Source: Hymenopellis radicata | Lineage: Eukaryota > Basidiomycota > Agaricomycetes > Agaricales > Physalacriaceae | Direction: 5' to 3' | DNA length: 48,797 nt | Assembly (NCBI GenBank): GCA_015501595.1 | Contig: JADNRX010000390.1 | Coordinates: forward strand, 1-48,797 | In this document: one piece after another, positions 22,704 through 34,559 of the stretch | Numbering within the stretch: position 1 is the stretch's first letter | Layout: each line of letters begins with the position of its first letter | Position numbers and translations under genes: made by a program | Notes under the pieces: generated by a model | What the model was told of the DNA's origin: nothing | Seen by the model: the letters and a program-made list of their open reading frames with translations, nothing else | Database searches by the model: none

Positions 22704-23192
22704 CTCTTCCGGTGATTTGCAGCCCCGGTACTCCTTGTGCACAAATATGGTGAATAGGAGGCGAATATGAGACAAGTCTCTAGTGTTGGGCCAAGGGTAC
22801 ACCTGTAGGAGTCAATGGAAGCACTTGTAGGTAGCTTCTATATCCTGCACTGCCGCGTTAGGGCAGAGGGTGACTCAGAAAGCAGAGACACGAGTCCCAG
22901 TAACTCGTCGCTTTCAGCGCATGCAAGTAACAGGCAACCACGACGATCAGATTGAAAAGAACTTTTCAACGGCAAGACACGGACATTTAGAATGGCGTAT
23001 GCGGTCTGCAGGAAATTCAAAGCACGAGAAAAGCCGTAGAGAAAAGGTTGAGAAAAGAAGGAGCGCGGAGCGTGGCTGTGCTGGAAGAGCGCCGGAGTTG
23101 CCTCGGAACATTCGGTCCGGATTACCTTGGCTTCCAGCCGAGTCATTGAAGATGACAGAAATCGAACTCACCTTCTCTCCTCCATCTGTAGA
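22704..23192. other. Divergent promoter region
   Basis: About 490 nt between the RING gene (minus) and the phosphatase gene (plus). ORFs here overlap on both strands and look like chance. It must hold the promoters of both genes. Confidence 0.4.
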
Positions 23193-24271
23193 ATGTTTTC
23201 GCAGGATTCTGTCTCTCCCGCTGATTCTCCGGATGTTCTCTCTTTGCCTCCTTTCGTCCAAGTTCAGGGGGTATTCAACATTCGCCACGTCGGAGGATAT
23301 TCTGTTGGTACTCTCATCACTAAACCCAATCTATTTTTCGCTCTGGAGAGTTGAATAATATACGGATGCTGGGAAGGAGCAACTTGTTGCGCTGGGCGTG
23401 AAGCACGTCTTCGACCTACGTTCCCCGGGAGAAATCGCTTCTTACAAAAGTGCGACTCCAGTGATTGAGGGCGTGACAGTCAGTCATGTTCCGGCGAGTC
23501 TTCAGGGCTTCGACCCTATTAGTCTAGTATCAAGGTATGCTCAGTAGACGTAGTGCTTCTTGTGAGCTAACCTCATAATGCTATCAGACTAGAATCATTT
23601 CAAACAAATGTAGTCGATGTCGGTGTCCTTCACTTCCTGGTGCTTTTCAGTGATATCCTTACTTGCTTTGCAGACCTTCGTCACTCTTAATGACGAGCTG
23701 TTGATGATCGCGTCATCTTCCTTCGATACTATCTTTCGTCACATTGTCGATAAACCCGATGAACCTTGCCTCGTGCACTGCACTGGTGGGTGTCGCTCTT
23801 TTCGCTTTCCGTCTATCTGACGGAATGCTCTTGCGTTAGCTGGAAAGGATCGAACTGGGGTCTTTTTCGCTCTGCTGCTCATGGTGTGTTGAGGTCACAC
23901 CGTAGCATTTTACCAACAGTCACTGATTGACAGGTCCTCGGAGTATCCGATGAGGATATAGCGAAGGACTTATGCTTTGACGACGGCTGGTCTGGCACCT
24001 TTATGCCGATTCTTTTCGAGCGCTTCAAGAAACAGCCTGCTTACGCCAAGAATCCAGTCGGTGCCATGAATATGGGGAGTTCGAAGTGCGTGCACTTGAT
24101 CTCTTGTCCAGCAATATCTGACCTTCTCCGTTTAGACCGGAGTGCATGCTAGCGACTCTTAACATGATTCGCGAGAAACATGGTGGCGCCGAAGAGTATC
24201 TCAAGAAGAACACTAGTCTGAAGGATGAAGATTTCAACAAATTGAGAACCGTCCTTACCTTAGCAGCTTGA
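23193..24271 (+). CDS. Tyrosine/serine protein phosphatase family (Y_phosphatase3-like)
   Basis: The gene starts at the ATG at 23193 (MFSQDSVSPADSPDVLSLPP), then FNIRHVGGYSVG, the usual N-terminal motif of this family. The catalytic loop HCTAGKDRTGVF is formed across the intron 23786-23839 and has the CX5R signature. Later exons are 23840-23883, 23934-24085 and 24136-24271 (CMLATLNMIREKHGGAEEYL near the end). Two single-base breaks lie early: the TTTTT run at 23334-23338 (KPNLF then FRSGELNNI) and the site near 23361 (before TDAGKEQLVALGVKHVFDLR). Both are cured by adding one base. The exon between 23588 and about 23690 is uncertain. These enzymes act on phosphotyrosine or phosphoinositides; substrate unknown. 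Confidence 0.8.
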
Positions 24272-24363
24272 GACAGACATAGAGATCTAGAGGCATGTAT
24301 TTCTGACAATAGAATAATAACGAGACGTACTAGGTAGACTCAAATCTTGTGGGCACCAATAAC

Positions 24364-25030
24364 TTACAGACAGATTAGGTGAATGGCAGTGCTTTGACTT
24401 TGTCTCTGCTTGGCATTCAATTTTTTCAGTTCCCGGATCATCTCAGTGGTCTTCTCCTTGCTCGAACAACTTGCTGGTGCTAGTGTGCCCGACCCTTTCC
24501 TTCGCACCGTTATACAAACGGGTGCGTCGGTGTGTCCTGAGGCACCGATATTTGCCCGACAGTTATGTCTTCGTGGCCCGGAGAACTTGAACACGTCCCA
24601 CGCGTTGATCTAAAGTTACTAGAAGGCCCTTACTATTAGCGCCTATCTAGCTCCCCTCACGGGGTTTACTTTGGTCTTACCGGAAGGCTTTAAGCGCCAC
24701 ACAAATTTTGAATTGTTTTCGTCCTTGCCCTGTCTCTGCATAGCCGTGATGTCCTTGACCGGCGCCACTAGTGCAGGTGATGTAATGTCCAGGATTTTGG
24801 CTATGTTTTCCTGACAATTTCGACAAGGAATAAAAACGAGATTTCCTCTTCATGCACAGCCATGTGCTCAAGGATTCTCGACAACTGGAGGCAAGTCCTT
24901 CTTCCACATATGGTATTTTCGAAATTCGACTTACACAGGTTGCACAGCTGGGGCGTCACCATGTGCTTGTTACCTGTGGCGATCAGGGGATTGAAGGATT
25001 GTTTCTTTCAACGTCATTGCTCAATAAAGC
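24364..25030 (-). pseudogene. Zinc-finger-like multi-exon gene, degraded or mis-sequenced
   Basis: Coding-like minus-strand blocks: about 25000-24830 (HMVTPQLCNLCKSNF, then RTCLQLSRILEHMAVHEE, giving C-x2-C and H-x3-H spaced like a C2H2-type finger), about 24835-24670 (AKILDITSPALVAPVKDITA, FVWRLKPS) and 24610-24364 (INAWDVFKFSGPRRHNCRAN, EKTTEMIRELKKLNAKQR). The last two blocks join through a gtaaga-ctttag intron. The first two need a further intron (gtgcat to tgtcag) or a frameshift. No full-length frame was obtained. Similar Cys-rich proteins of unknown function occur in agaricomycetes, but I cannot name this one. Confidence 0.35.
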
Positions 25031-25665
25031 AGCTCAGATCTGTAGTGCAGCAAAGTGGAAGCCCTGCGCGCGCGTATGATGACTTAGAACTCATCTTTCG
25101 TTTCAAGTGGTCTGTTCTCTCTTCGCACGCGAAGCGCTTCGTGTGATAGTAATGTGAAAAGTGTATGTGTGTTCTTCGCATGCTGGCTCGATATTGCATC
25201 GATGATGCTGATTCGCAAATCTATTAGATGAACGTATCGCCTCACCTCCGCAAGTCGCGGCTCTTTGGGTTGTACAAAGTTATCGGTGTTACTCGGTACG
25301 CTTTTGGCAAAGCTGGATCGATAGGATCCATCACCAGTGTGGTCTTTCCTGTCGGTCGACTCCGGATTAACTGAATAGTAAGGGATTTTTCAACAGCTGT
25401 CAAGCAGCCCCAGGTTGTGGATAATGGAGTTTACGGAAAGCTACTTCTGGAATGCGCAAAACGTATAAAAGACAGATGTCGAAAGCCTGGATACACGCGA
25501 GCCAAAAGCAAACAGGTACACGGGATCGAATTGACAAAGCGATCACTCGTGCAGCGCGATCGACGGAGTGCAGTGTTTCTTTCTCAGGACCCTCCTTTGC
25601 GAAACCCGAAGCGTTGTTGTTCCCGCCAGGATGCCATTCGGATGTGGTACGGCCTTCAAGGCCTT
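25031..25665. other. Intergenic, upstream of the PLP enzyme gene
   Basis: No supportable gene. A second TATA-like sequence (TATAAAAG, 25464-25471) is farther from the ATG than the one at 25666. Confidence 0.35.
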
Positions 25666-25672
25666 TATAAAC
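25666..25672 (+). promoter_or_regulatory. TATA box of the MoCo-sulfurase-like gene
   Basis: TATAAAC, 64 nt upstream of the ATG at 25730. Confidence 0.5.
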
Positions 25673-25729
25673 GACTTCTGCTCTGCGATTTGCCTACCAC
25701 CTCCCGCCGCCTCCGACACGAATCCCAAC

Positions 25730-27741
25730 ATGGGCAGTTCCCACTCGCATATCTATGACCCCCAGACGCGACCTATCTCCAGCTCCGAGAAACCCTCTCC
25801 CTTCTATTCATTGGGCTGCGGAAGAGCGAGCTCAGCGACGCTTGCCTCTCAACGATCCAGACTGTCATCATCAAATGCCCACCTCGTTCACGAAAAGGCG
25901 CATTACCACACGACCAGCGATAACCAGAGCAGACCTCTCGTTGACCAACAACCTCGCCCTGGGGCATACCTTTCCACTAACAGTTTGGTCCCGGACGAGG
26001 CCACTGTGGCGTACGAACACTTTCTCCATGAGTATCCAGGTATGCCGTCATTGTTGTTACTCCATTTCATCAGTCTTACTCGTATGCTATAGAGTATCGG
26101 ATGACATGGATATTAGACACTCTTCGCCGAACCGATTATTCTCGGCTCGAAAAGACTGGCGAGACCTACGTTGACTACATGGGCGGAGCAATCTACCCGG
26201 AAAGCCTCATTCGCGTACACACCGAGTTCCTAAATAGCAACGTGCTAGGTAATACACATTCGGTTAGTAACAGGTATGTGCTTTTTCGGTTTTGAACGAG
26301 TCCAGCTGTCTAAATTACTCCACCGTCACAGCTCAAAATTATCCTTGAAACATGCCGACCAAGCTCGCGCCGCTGTGCTGTCCTTCTTCCATGCTCCCCC
26401 TGGCTACACGGTTGTGTTTACACAAAACGCTACCGGCGCGCTCAAACTCGTTGGAGAGTCTTTTCCTTTCGTTGAGGGTAGCGCGTACGTTCTCAGCGCC
26501 GACTCGCATAACTCTGTTCACGGAATTCGGCAATTCGCATCGGAGAAGGGTGGACGTATCGCTTACATACCGTGCCAACCACAAGGCGGAGTTGACGTCC
26601 AGATCTCAAAGGTTTGAAACGCATATATCTGCGTCTGCAGTTACTAAACCATTTACGCAGGACATTCTTAACCGCAATCGACCACGGACTCAAGACAACC
26701 GCCAAGCGCCCTGCTTGTTTGCATTAACTGGGCAATCAAATGTTACGAACTCCAAATCACCCCTTTCTCTTCTTTTCTACGCGTCTTTGTTAGGTTACCA
26801 CACTCTTCTGGATGCGGCGGCTTTGGCACCGACATCGGTGGTGAATTTGACAGAGACTCCGGTAGATGCAATGGCGATATCGTTCTACAAGATGTTTGGT
26901 TTTCCGACAGGTGTCGGCGCGTTGGTGGTCAAGAAGTCCTTCCTCAGACAGCTCAAGCGGCCATGGTTTGCTGGCGGGACCGTGGACGTAGTTCAGGTTC
27001 CGGGAACTATTGTTACAAGATCATCAGAGCTACACGAGCAGTTCGAGGTTAGATCCTTGTCCAACTTGCCTTTTTGGCGCTAACTGACTCCTTCGACAGG
27101 ACGGTACCATTAACTACCTTACGCTACCGGCCGTAACAGATGGACTGCGGTTTCTATCTGCCTACCTTCCTTTCCTTCCCCTCCGACTTGCGACACTCTT
27201 AAATTACACGATATCATCACTCTCCCTCCTGCGACACGATACCACCGGTGCACCTGTTGTTAAGGTCCTCTCACGGATACCTTCACGTCGACCTTCCCAT
27301 GTGGGAGACCAGTCGGACACAGGCTCCACGATATCGATGATATTCCTATCTGTAAGTCATTCTACCTTCACCGAGGCGGGTCTAATCGCCTCTTGTACAG
27401 CCTTCTGGGGAGATGATTCCTAACTCCTTTATTGAGTACTCTGCCTCTCAATGCAACGTATCCTTACGCACGGGATGCATGTGCAATCCTGGTGGCGCCG
27501 CCGCTCTTCTCGGCATCGAGGCCGACATGGCGAAGCTATATCCTGGCGTTACGCTCAAGGACTTCCAGCGCCACGTTGGTCGAGAACTTGGTGTCGTTCG
27601 GGTCAGCTTGGGTTGGCCAGCGACTTCCAAGACGTTTGGCGTCTGCTCCAGTTCGCTAATCGCGTCGCGTGTTCCAGTACGAGACTAGAAATGTGGGCCC
27701 ACTGGGTAGAGGCTACTATTGCAGCAGGCGGCGACCATTGA
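25730..27741 (+). CDS. Molybdenum cofactor sulfurase-like class V aminotransferase
   Basis: Six exons: 25730-26039, 26093-26273, 26332-26611, 26661-27047, 27100-27351 and 27401-27741. Family landmarks are YVDYMGGAIYPESLI near the start of the fold, FTQNATGALKLVGESFPF, the PLP-lysine segment AISFYKMFGFPTGVGALVVK, and RTGCMCNPGGAAALLGI with the loop cysteines that accept the persulfide. This is the cysteine-desulfurase-like half of MoCo sulfurases (fungal HxB type). No C-terminal MOSC domain follows, so it may use another acceptor. The N-terminal about 90 residues are Ser/Gln-rich and probably disordered. Near 27608-27611 one base is missing in a GGG run: VRVSLG should continue LASDFQDVWRLLQFA and stop at 27741. 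Without repair the protein would end at 27688. Confidence 0.82.
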
Positions 27742-28906
27742 TTGGTTTATCTATCAGTTTTCGTCATTCGCATTGAGAATGGACCACTGTATCATATTTA
27801 TTTCTGATTTTTCACCTTACTGTATCCCTACGTTCGCACTCGGCCTCATTCAGCACCACCTCCCACTTGCATAATTCATATCTTTCGGCATTTTTACACT
27901 GTATCTTTTAGCACATCATGACTATACATGTCCGTAATAGCTGCACCCACAGGATCGTCGATTACCTATACACGTTACTTATCAGTACCTTTACAAACTC
28001 GACGCCACTGTCGACATATAGAATGATGGATCAAAGTTGAAGTGGCATTCGTGGAACGGCGGCCTTAATGACGACATTAGTCGTCAGCCTAATCTTGTCG
28101 GGATGCGGGCTTCACCCGAAGACCTAGGCTCCAATCCATACTGAAACTCAGATTTGAAGGGGTCCTCTATCTGGACATGGACAGTTCGAGCAACACCGCA
28201 AGGCAGGCTTCTTTGATCTTGGCAGTCTATCGAGGATCTCCTTTACCTCTCGGTGATCTTTGTGGGTTCACTGTGAGCATTCTATTCCTCCGAGGGGATG
28301 CTGTAAGTGCCAGAGAGCGACGGGCAGTATGGTGGCGCGCGCACGTGATTGAACTCTTTTTGGAAATGAACCAACACCATCAGATCCCGAGGCAATTCTT
28401 ACTAGCCTCATCACGAAGTCTACAGTGAATCTGACATGCTAGGCGTGTCCAGGGCGAGTGTCAACTCGGCCTAGTCTGCGTCCGGAATGCAGTGATGCAG
28501 GTTCGCAGGCTGGCACCCACATTCCTTTTAAATGCTCGTATTGATCGTCGGCTATCTTGTCGCGTTGAGCTCTCAGCTCATCAAATGTATGGGGAAGCGG
28601 ACAGCAAGTCCAGGCCATTTCCCCCTTGTCATAGGACCTCGACCTCCCCTTCATACGCAAACCTTCTCAAGGGCCAGAGATGTCGAGAGTCAGTGTTCAA
28701 TTCATTCCGAGAAATGTTCGTTTAATGTTGACATTTTGTAGGGCTTTTCAGACCGTGTCTTGCGTCTCGTTGACTTGAGGGCGCTGACAGCTGTCTTGCG
28801 CGCGACACGCAGCCAATTGCGAGGAAAGAATGCTTCCTCTAACCTGCAAGCCAGTGCGATGTGCGCGTTTATTGGGACCTGTATGTGCTTAGCGGGTCAA
28901 TGTGCA
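27742..28906. other. Intergenic, no clear gene
   Basis: About 1.2 kb with small ORFs on both strands (for example 28177-28428 plus and 28439-28660 minus). None has a domain, splice structure or codon bias that I trust. Confidence 0.35.
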
Positions 28907-28913
28907 TATAAAA
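28907..28913 (+). promoter_or_regulatory. TATA box of the small secreted protein gene
   Basis: TATAAAA, 124 nt upstream of the ATG at 29037. Confidence 0.4.
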
Positions 28914-29036
28914 CGTCTCGCGTTCCGCATATTCTGTGTGTCGATGAAAACTTCTCCAATGTACAACCGAGGTAGGTGTCCGCTCACTATTGTTTGAAAC
29001 TTGAAGCAGACCCCTTCTGCCCAAACAGCTCTTATT

Positions 29037-29774
29037 ATGCTTCCTCTTTTCTTGTCCGTGTGTTTCGGTAGCGTCTTGCCAGGCGCGTTCTCTAGTAAGT
29101 GCACTCGCTCATGACATAACTAAAATTAATGAGTACTGTCTTCAGGCAATAGTGCTCGTGATCTCCTCGAGGCACGAATTCCGACCTTGTTCTTCGAAGC
29201 TACTACGAGTTGGATCTGGACGGGAGAGCAAAACTCGCTCGGCGTTACTTCCTACAACGTTAATCAACTTAGTTCTGCATCGCCCACATGTCTTACCGTC
29301 GCCCTTGCTGCGTAAGTCTACTGCTATATTCATCTTTACCCTGACATCTAACAGTAGGGTCTGAACAGCGATAACGGCTATGTTTTGTACGTTAATGGCG
29401 TCCGCATCGGCGACAACCTCAGTAAACTTGGCTTGACTTCGTCTTTCACCGAGGCAGAGGTGTACAGCGTTCCTCTCAATTCGGTTGGGGCTAACGTGAT
29501 CGCGGTCAACGCGACGAACGTTGATGTCGGCTCGCGTGCTGCGCTGATTGCCACTGGTGTCGTCCAATATAGCGACGGGAGCCAAGTGCAATTTGGTACG
29601 CGTAACACGTGGAAGACGTTGAAGGCAGCGATTCCCTCGGGCTTCCAAGCGACTTCTTTCAACGATGCATCATGGACTGCAGCTGTAGCCGAAGGGGGAC
29701 AGGGTACTAGTCCATGGGGCTTTACGACGATACTCCCGTTTACTGGGACGGAATGTGGCGTGCTTTCGATTTAA
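29037..29774 (+). CDS. Small secreted protein with sugar-binding-like beta-sandwich
   Basis: Three exons: 29037-29094, 29146-29311 and 29369-29774. Exon 1 encodes a signal peptide (MLPLFLSVCFGSVLPGAFS). The mature part has a carbohydrate-binding, galactose-binding-like pattern: SWIWTGEQNSLG, YVLYVNGVRIGDNLSKLGLT, VPLNSVGANVIAVNATNV, then GTRNTWKTL, FNDASWTAAVAEGGQGTSPW. The 'YVNG..IG' and 'G.N.IAV.A.N' segments resemble N-terminal modules of rhamnosidases and family 2 glycoside hydrolases, but no catalytic domain follows. It is about 210 residues and likely extracellular. The third acceptor must be the AG at 29367-29368, because the earlier AG puts a stop in frame. The role is unknown; binding of wall or plant polysaccharide is an inference. 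Confidence 0.75.
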
Positions 29775-30500
29775 TTATGGGTCAGGATTGAATGGAATAC
29801 GGTTTTGATATTGCAGTCCTGCAAGGGCCGGACCGAAACTAGTGGCCACTGTGAACCCCCATCGGTGCTGTACCACGGTGTTATCTCGACCGGCATACTT
29901 TAAGAAGTATAGCGTATAAAAGACGATTGTCCCTAGATTTGACGCCACATAGGAATGGCTAGGCAAATGGATCGAAAATTGCCCGGACGCCACTGTCGTC
30001 GGTATCACCGGTGTGTGAAGAATAGTATAAATGGCTATACCGTCGTGATGAGTGGGCATCATGGAAGTTGTGTAAGGTGGCTTTAGAACTCTGAAGCGGA
30101 AGCAACATGTTGAGTTGGAATGATGTTCTTCGATTATGCTGACGATTGTGGATCCTTGTGACCGCTGTAAGTACAAAACGATAACTTCAGTGGAGAATTG
30201 AAATGGTATTGCAGTACCTAGATCACTGGCAGGCATATAAGTCACCCCGAATCTTGAACACAGGCAGACCAGATCTCAGGGTATCAACGAATCGTCAGAC
30301 GACTTCCGGGCGGAACTGAGCACGCTCAATTGCAAGGAATTTGCGTTATACGCTTAGTCTTCTCCGGGCTCTGGATTATAGAGTTCTCCGAGGTCAGTTC
30401 GTGACTGCTGTCATGTCATTATTTAATGACCACAGGTAGGAGAGGGCTGGATGATTTGATCAGTCCCGGCGAATACTGCCCTCGGTGCACGGTGTACTAA
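29775..30500. other. Intergenic, one long chance-like ORF
   Basis: The minus strand has a 156-codon ORF (29775-30245) without domain or codon bias. I do not call it a gene. Confidence 0.3.
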
Positions 30501-30511
30501 GTTTTAAATAG

Positions 30512-30717
30512 GATTCGGCGCTTCGGAAGGTCCTCAGAAAGAGGTTCAGCGGAAGAGGGAGACGGCAGAATCTGGCGTTGTTGGTCAGGCGGTCGACAGG
30601 GCCTTCGCTGCACCGATTGTTGATGACCGGTCGAGGAACTAGTACGGGATCTTCTGGGTGTTCATCATCTTCAACATCCCCGCGGCGCTGTTCCTGTACT
30701 GGTTTAAGTGGGGCTGA
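30512..30717 (+). pseudogene. C-terminal relic of a membrane transporter, possibly PDR-type ABC
   Basis: The frame ends with YGIFWVFIIFNIPAALFLYW followed by FKWG and a TGA. It is a strong transmembrane helix with an aromatic W at the end. PDR/CDR-type fungal ABC transporters end in a similar way (an 'RN(F/Y)G..W' segment, then 'FN..AA..LYW'). An in-frame TAG at 30640-30642 lies just before the helix. Only this tail is recognisable; no other transporter piece was found upstream. The assignment is tentative. Confidence 0.35.
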
Positions 30718-31429
30718 TGTTGAGACATCTTAGTATACTTACACTGAACGCTGCCAATTCTATTGGACTTAACAGGTCGGATGGGCCTGCGACGCTGCGT
30801 TGAATTTAATAGAAGCCCGCAGCGGTAGTTCTGTTTCCCTATGCGACGTCATAGGCCATGTCGAGGCTTGCGCGCAAGAGAGGATATTACACAACGACAC
30901 GACGCACCCGCAAGAAACGGACACAACCTCCATTGATGATCTTAAGAGGACAGCACGTGAGGGCGATGATCTTGGTCCCAAAGCTCGTCGAAAGACTGTT
31001 CGTAGAAGGGCGGACGGGGTGGCTTGCGCTTCTGCGTGAGGACCTCGTTGATCAGCGATACTGTTGGGTTGTTTTGAGTTTTGGAAGGGTCACAAGTACT
31101 TTCGAGATTCCTGGCCGTCACAGGGGGGGCAGTAATGGCTAGAGTCTTTTCCATAAAGTCGCAAAGTTATTTGAGACGAGATTCTCCCCGAGATGACACC
31201 AATTGAACCAGTAGTATTCATAGATTCAAGTTGACGAAGGCGGTGGGTGATAGAGGTAGGTAAGTCTCAGTCCATAATACAAGGCTGAACGTCCGTCTGT
31301 CAGTAGAATGCTAGCGTTAATTTTGTCGGCCAGGATGGTGGTTGAAGGCCGCGATCGGACGAGGCCGTGCATTGCCTTTTTGAGCTTGGACCACGACACA
31401 CTTCTAGCCCGTCGTTGTGTGCTGCGACC
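30718..31429. other. Intergenic before USO1, with a small minus-strand ORF
   Basis: A minus-strand ORF at 31154-30942 begins MEKTLAITAPPVTARNLEST and might be the first exon of a gene divergent from USO1. I cannot extend it through a convincing intron. Nothing else is supportable. Confidence 0.3.
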
Positions 31430-34357
31430 ATGGACTTTCTATCGCAGACGTATACAGCGCTACGTGGCCCGACTGGGGCGCCTCAGTCAGCGACGGATAC
31501 GATATCCCGGCTCAGCGACAGGCTCTCACCAGCTACCCTCCTCTCCGATCGACGCGCGTCAGTGCTTGCGCTCAAGGGACTCACGCGGGATTGGAAAGCG
31601 GAAGTCGGGGAGCGCGCCCTCAGCAGGCTGCTAGAGGTGCTATACAACGACGCCCAGGTCGACGCAGACATTGGCAAGGCCGTCCTGGAGACACTCAATC
31701 TGCTCTGTGATGTCGAGGACGGTGCTGAGATCGGGTCCAAGCACAGCGACGCCGTCTTGGCTACGGATAAGACGATACACACTCTGTTCTCCCTTTTGGC
31801 CGACAACACCTTCTACGTTCGCTTCGCGACTCTTCAATTCTTGTCAACGTTGCTGCAGAATCGAAGGCAGGTAGTACAAGGCTATTTCCTGACTGCATCG
31901 AGCGGGCCAACAAGTGTGGTATCCGTACTGGAGGATCAACGAGAGATTATTAGAAATGGTACGTGTCCGCAGTATACCATTGACCGCGTATCTAATCAGG
32001 AATACAGAGGCGATTAGCGTTGTACAGGCACTCGTGGCATCTAGTCCGGATATTCAGAAGATATTGGCATTCCAAGGCGCCTTTGAAAAACTCTTCAATA
32101 CAATAAGGCAGGAAGGAGGTGTTGAAGGCGGCGCAGTCGCTCACGAAGCGCTGGCATGTGTCGACTCTCTACTACGCTTCAACTCTTCCAACCAAGTAAG
32201 CATTTGATATGACCAAGTATTGCTACTGACTTTATCTAGAGCTACTTCCGTGAAACAGGGATACCCCCAATGCTCTGTTCACTTCTCCAATTCCCATCCA
32301 ACATCACTCCCCAACAACCTCCACCTCAAGACTTTGCCCTGCAGTTTTGGGACGATCAGAAACTCAGTAACGCATCGTATGCTGTCGCCATCATTGGTAT
32401 GCTGCTCGGATCCAAAGGAGGCAGTGTATGTCTTCACCCCATCTTCTTTGGCACGCATGAATCGATATAGATTTAGGAGCAAGAATCTGCTACTTTTACG
32501 CGTTTCTTGCTAGAACTCGCACTGGCCTCTAATGCGCCGACTCCCCTCAAATCACAAGCCTTACATCTCCTTCCACCCAATCTAAACTATCCGCTTTCTG
32601 AGCTGGTCGTGACACCGTACATGCCGGTTCCCGAGACAAATGGAGAGGAATGGGATCGATTGGAGCCTTCATCTGCTTTGGATGCCCTTGTCGAGCTCGC
32701 GCTTCACGGAGAGTACAACGGCCTTTACGACGACAAGAAGCTGAAGGACGGTCTTGAGCTTAGAGCTGGTGCCGCGAGCGTCTTTGAGGTGAGACCACGT
32801 TGAATTCCATCGTCTAGTAGGTGCTGAAACAGCCGTAGAATTTTGTACGGAAAGACGAAATCAAGGAGGCCATCGTCAAGGCCATGGTTCCCGATGACGG
32901 CAGCGCACCTCCGCCAACACCATTATTACAAGCGCTCGCGTCTCCCCACAATTCTCCTTCCGCAGGCATCACCAGTACACACCTAGCGTCTATAATCTTC
33001 GCCCACCTCATCCGGTCGTCACCCCAGGCCAAGACCACCGCGCGGCTTATAATGCCTCGACTAGCTCCCGCATTGGAACAAGATGCCGGGGGCTCGTTCT
33101 TTGTTCCCGCAGATGGACCGCCGCGGACTGCGCCACCCGAACCACCGGCAGAGGACGACGACGACCCACAGACTCTTCTGCAAATGCTGAACGAGAATCT
33201 GAGCTTGGCTTTTTTATCACGATCGCATGCGAACAACTCCGATCGGGAATCGCGGGAGTGGGAGCGTCTTATTGTGGGATATCTAACTTTGTTGTCACAA
33301 TGGTTATGGGACGACCCCGCGGCTGTGCGGGAGTTTTTGAACGCTGGAGGTCTGGGTGTGGTAAGTGATTCTGTTTGACTGATGCCGTTGCCCTGACTGT
33401 GAGTTCATAGCTTGTAGAGCCCATAAACCATATCACTGATGCCGAGTCGCTGGTGCCATGTTTATGTGCGTTCCTATTGGGCGTGTGTTACGAATTTAAT
33501 CGGGAGCCTGGTGAAATTACGAGGTAGCTCGACGTTCTTCACCTTGTGATATGAAACTCAATGGTTTGTTTGAAGGCAGACGATACACTCTATCTTGCAT
33601 CGCCTGGGAGTTGACGCTCTCGTCGGATGTGTATCGCGCTTACGCGAAGACGATCGGTTCAAGGCTGTTGGCCCCGACTCGGTCGTGTATCCGTACCCGC
33701 CTACCTCACATATCCAGTCCGCAGGCGCGGCGGCGACAGCTTCGAAAGAGGCGGAAGGGGAGATATGGTTTGATTGGGCTTTTGTGGACTTCTGGAAATC
33801 GAATTATTGTGAGGACTCTAGCGTCTGCCATCTGTTTGGAAGGATGCTGATTTTATGCACAGATACCGTTCAGCGGGGCTTCTCGATGGAGCCAGATCAG
33901 CTGTCTTCCTCATCAGGTCTGCTAGTTTTGGTTTTGAGCCAAGGAAACTTGTTGACGTGCCTCTATTACAGTGCAAAGCGCCGAGACAATTATGCTCATC
34001 GCTTCACTGCGGGAAACTGTACGCAAACAAGCGGACGAAATCACTGCCTTGCATGCGCAGTTGAAGCAAGCTTCTGGTAGTTCTGACGAGGTGCGTTCTA
34101 CGTGCCTTTTCCGCTCTGGCTTCATGCTCAATCCACTTAAGGTGACGGCGCTTAAGACGCAGGTAACGTCGTTGTCATCACAACTGGAGAGTGCGGAGGA
34201 GAAGCGCAAGGATGTAGAGAAGGAGCACGAGGATTTACTTGTTCTGCTCGATGAGATTAGCAGCAAGCGTGCGCGGGACAAGGAAACTATGAAGACGGCG
34301 GGGTTGGAGGTGTCTGATGATGAGGCTGATGACGACGAGGATGATGATGATGAGTAG
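31430..34357 (+). CDS. USO1: Vesicle tethering factor Uso1/p115
   Basis: About ten exons: 31430-31958, 32008-32195, 32240-32425, 32477-32788, 32839-33360, 33411-33523, about 33580-33808, 33863-33916, 33972-34090 and 34142-34357. The N-terminal armadillo-like head starts MDFLSQTYTALRGPTGAPQS and contains ISVVQALVASSPDIQKILAF. Its conserved end is RLREDDRFKAVG with FWKSNYYTVQRGFSMEPDQL. A coiled-coil tail follows (LRETVRKQADEITALHAQLK, LESAEEKRKDVEKEHEDLLV), ending in an acidic DDEDDDDE, as in Uso1/p115. Uso1 tethers COPII vesicles to the Golgi. The coiled coil is much shorter than in yeast. After EITR at 33523 the exon join is out of frame by one; a third G (GG at the donor) would restore it to the following TIHSILHRLGVDALV. 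Confidence 0.9.
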
Positions 34358-34559
34358 TAGAAGAGCTGGGTTTAGTAAATTATAAGCTCTGAATGTGACT
34401 GACCAGTACGTGAAAGTTGGTTATGACCGTATTGTTGTTCGCTCCCGGAGGCAACCTCTCCCAACTCTAACACTTGTGTAAACGCTTACGGTCATGGAAC
34501 CTCTTCGTCGCCTTTTCCCCAAGGTACGCTTCTGTTGTGTTTTATTCTTGTGATATATA

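Noticed and set aside
29775..30245. 156-codon minus-strand ORF
   Set aside because: It overlaps the 3' flank of the secreted protein gene, lacks recognisable features and coding bias.
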